NCBI RefSeq assembly: GCF_020921035.1
Contig: NC_063157.1
Span: 5,142,501 to 5,206,500 of the forward strand
DNA from: Rhodamnia argentea
Lineage: Eukaryota; Streptophyta; Magnoliopsida; Myrtales; Myrtaceae
Length of the DNA: 64,000 nucleotides
Direction: 5' to 3'
The position numbers were made by a program, and so were the translations under genes. The notes below the pieces were generated by a model. The model saw only the letters and a program-made list of their open reading frames with translations. It had not been told where the DNA came from and did not search any database. Below, piece by piece: positions 62,075 through 64,000 of the stretch (the first letter of the stretch is position 1; each line of letters starts with the position of its first letter).

Positions 62075-63586
62075 GCGAAGTTAACTGTTTGTTTGAGAGC
62101 ATGTGCATTATGCTTGTATCTGCACACACATAGGTGGCACACACATTTGCACAAGTGCATCTGTATGTGTCAGTACTGTACAATGTTTAAGTTGATTCAT
62201 TGAAGTCTCTTTGATGAGGTCTTGAAACCCCTCTTCTTTTAATGTTGAAAGCTTATCGTTTACCTAATTGCCTTTGTTTGGTCATGTCAAGTATAGTTTT
62301 TATTACTATTTACAAACTACACAATCATATGCAATTTCTCTATCCATAACAGACAATTCTGCTGCTTTGACTCAAGATTTTTCTCTTACATTTATGCTTG
62401 AACTGCATTGAATCTTGAGATGCGCTTACTTACTCTTCTCTTCTCATGTGTATGATTTTGTCTGGTCTAATTATACCTGGCTTTCAGGTTTGTGGGCCAC
62501 CTCAAGGAAAGGACCTTAAAGGACCAAATGGCGAAGGACCCCACAGAAGTCATTAGGAAAGCAGTTCTCCGCATGCTTCCAAGAAACAAATTGCGTGATG
62601 TAAGCAAAGGGCCAATTTTCTTCTGATGAGTTCCTTGTGTCTTTAATTGTGACCTTTTTCTCTACTTCCGGTGTCTTTAATTGTTCTAATACGGAGATAT
62701 TCAGGCACAATAAGCACATTCCTCTAAAACTGCATCTGAAAAAAAGTTTGTAAAGATTTCAAATATCTGATGCCCATCAGAATTAGGGAATTGCTTGATA
62801 TAAAGACTGAAAAAAAGAGTACAACTGGCTTATTGCATCTTATCTTGCTGTAATCTATGAGGACCACTTCCGGCCCGGTTGACTGCAGGGCTTCATGACC
62901 ATATGAACGAGATATCTATTTTAGATTTCTATTGTCGCTTTTGTGGGGAGGCACTGATGAAGTTTCCTTGTGGAAATATTAAAATTGCTTTAAGATGAAA
63001 GTATGACATAAGAGGCAGGCTATGTATAATTGTTAATGTTTGTAAAAATATTTCGGTGTTCTAAATAGTCAAACAAACAATAGCTGAGAAAAACAACAAC
63101 AATGAAACCTACGACACAATTTGTAGTCAGCATTGATGAGTATTCCTGTAATGCGGTTAATTCAGTTCATTCAGAATTCTGGTGAAGGGAAGCTAAGCTA
63201 GTATGTTGGGGGTATCTGTTTTTACCTCCCTCGTTGGAAGTTCAGTTCATTCGACTTTCTGTTCTTAGAATGATAGTTCAATTAAATCACGTGGTTGCAT
63301 TTCCAATTATTATCCTAGCTTATGTTTGAATCTTTTTAGAGGCTGTTCCTTGTTATGGATGCAGGATAGAGACCGAAAACTAAGAATATTTGCTGGTGGT
63401 GAACACCCTTTTGCTGATCGGCCTCTTGAGCCTTATGTGATGCCTCCTAGACAAGTACGAGAAATGCGACCTCGTGCAAGACGTGCTATGATTCGAGCTC
63501 AGAAAAAGGCTGAGCAGCAACAGCGGGGAAGCACTGATACAAAGAAGGGTAAAAAGAGAGAGAAGACCCCAGAAGTCAGTGAATGA
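60952..63586 (+). CDS. Organellar ribosomal protein L13 (uL13), At3g01790 type, five exons, 206 residues
   Basis: This is a large-subunit ribosomal protein. The exons are 60952-60999, 61528-61599, 61855-62021, 62488-62599 and 63365-63586; they sum to 621 bases. The bacterial-type uL13 core begins near residue 22 (RRINLEGLRWRVFDAKGQ) and continues with VLGRLASQIATVVQGKDKPT, VLNAKDICVTGRKMTDKVYY, GFVGHLKERTLKDQMAKDP and VIRKAVLRMLPRNKLRD, and LRIFAGGEHPF. The N-terminus (MATQAAAAATFNGNMKKALA) is short, with few acids. The C-terminal 50 residues are a Lys/Arg/Gln-rich tail ending TPEVSE. It resembles the non-plastid organellar L13 (At3g01790), so the mitochondrion is the likely site; the targeting is inference. 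Exon 3 ends at a GC donor (ACTGG|GCAAGT); using the nearby GT instead breaks the frame. Intron 3 starts with a (CT)n run. Confidence 0.95.
62039..62073. repeat. (CT)n microsatellite in L13 intron 3
   Basis: About sixteen CT units begin 18 bases after the GC donor of intron 3. The run may vary in length between individuals. Confidence 0.9.
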
Positions 63587-64000
63587 AGAGAGAAGTCGTC
63601 TAGAGCAGTTACATTTGATTGCCTATCGTACACGTTCGGATGTGCGATCCTTGCGACATCTCCTTTGCAACCTCTTTCGTCTAATTGGGATTCTGGAGCT
63701 TGTCTATACGGTTCTCTAGGCAGATCAGTTGGATTGCTGTGAAAATTTTGCCAGGGATGGTTATATTTTTGCAATAAGGGAATTGGGCAAAAGAATCGAG
63801 TGTAATTTTAGATGCGTGCTGAGGGCTTCAGTGGTTTGCAAAGGTTTAATTTCCCAAGTCACTCTTTTTGTCACACTGGTTGTGGAACTAGGTTCTGCCT
63901 TTGATCTTAATTTTGTTTTCCGTTTCCAGTTGACTGAACCGTCTCCCTAGGGACAGTCGTGTAGAAACTTACGTGCGCACGTGTATATTTGTCTTGAGAC
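63587..64000 (+). other. 3' flank of the L13 gene
   Basis: This is probably the L13 3' untranslated region followed by spacer. No second gene is seen before the window ends. Confidence 0.5.

Noticed and set aside
1-64000. tRNA, rRNA, CRISPR array or bacterial-type operon
   Set aside because: No cloverleaf, rRNA segment or regular spacer array was seen. Genes have introns and separate promoters, as in a plant nucleus.

Overview
This is a window of plant nuclear DNA, from a eudicot. The genes carry many short introns with GT-AG (twice GC-AG) borders. Their products are plant-specific or plant-type: a uridine kinase-like protein, mitochondrial-type protoporphyrinogen oxidase, an mTERF protein and a plant RAD21. 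Spacers are AT-rich and hold hAT elements, small inverted-repeat elements and a tRNA-derived SINE. A woody Myrtales-type genome is a guess only; I cannot fix the species from sequence.

Layout, left to right. (1) 1-5162, minus: 5' and central part of a uridine kinase / uracil phosphoribosyltransferase-like gene, cut by the window edge. (2) 6549-10329, minus: a complete nine-exon secreted acid lipase. (3) 10711-11382: a short hAT-type element with perfect 8-bp target duplication. (4) 13638-15442, minus: a small At3g27210-type protein. (5) 17831-18256, minus: an intronless calmodulin-like protein. (6) 18257-24717: a repeat-rich spacer with a diverged repeat pair and a decayed hAT transposon with its 8-bp target duplication. 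(7) 24718-26339, plus: adenylate kinase 7-type protein with a lost P-loop. (8) 30054-35985, minus: a 915-residue NT-C2 (EEIG1/EHBP1) protein. (9) 38606-44884, minus: protoporphyrinogen oxidase 2, 18 exons, 504 residues. (10) 46173-48939, plus: mTERF9-type protein, 479 residues. (11) 48940-54506: long spacer with small repeats and a SINE. (12) 54507-59396, plus: a RAD21/SCC1 cohesin subunit (SYN2-like), 657 residues. (13) 60952-63586, plus: organellar ribosomal protein L13, 206 residues.

For seven genes (lipase, At3g27210-type, adenylate kinase, NT-C2, oxidase, mTERF, cohesin) and L13 I placed every exon border by reading splice sites. In each case the summed exon lengths are a multiple of three and read through to one stop, which strongly supports the models.

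These are housekeeping and regulatory genes, not a cluster. Several serve organelles (oxidase, mTERF9, L13, adenylate kinase 7). From memory of Arabidopsis locus numbers, the gene order mixes two or three Arabidopsis neighbourhoods (At3g01790-01830, At5g40840-40870 with its At3g27190-27210 duplicate, At5g14180-14220). This suggests an ancestral block that Arabidopsis later broke up. I found no sign of a new biological system; the most notable points are the probable pseudoenzyme, the two hAT elements, two GC-AG introns and exon-edge duplication inside an intron.
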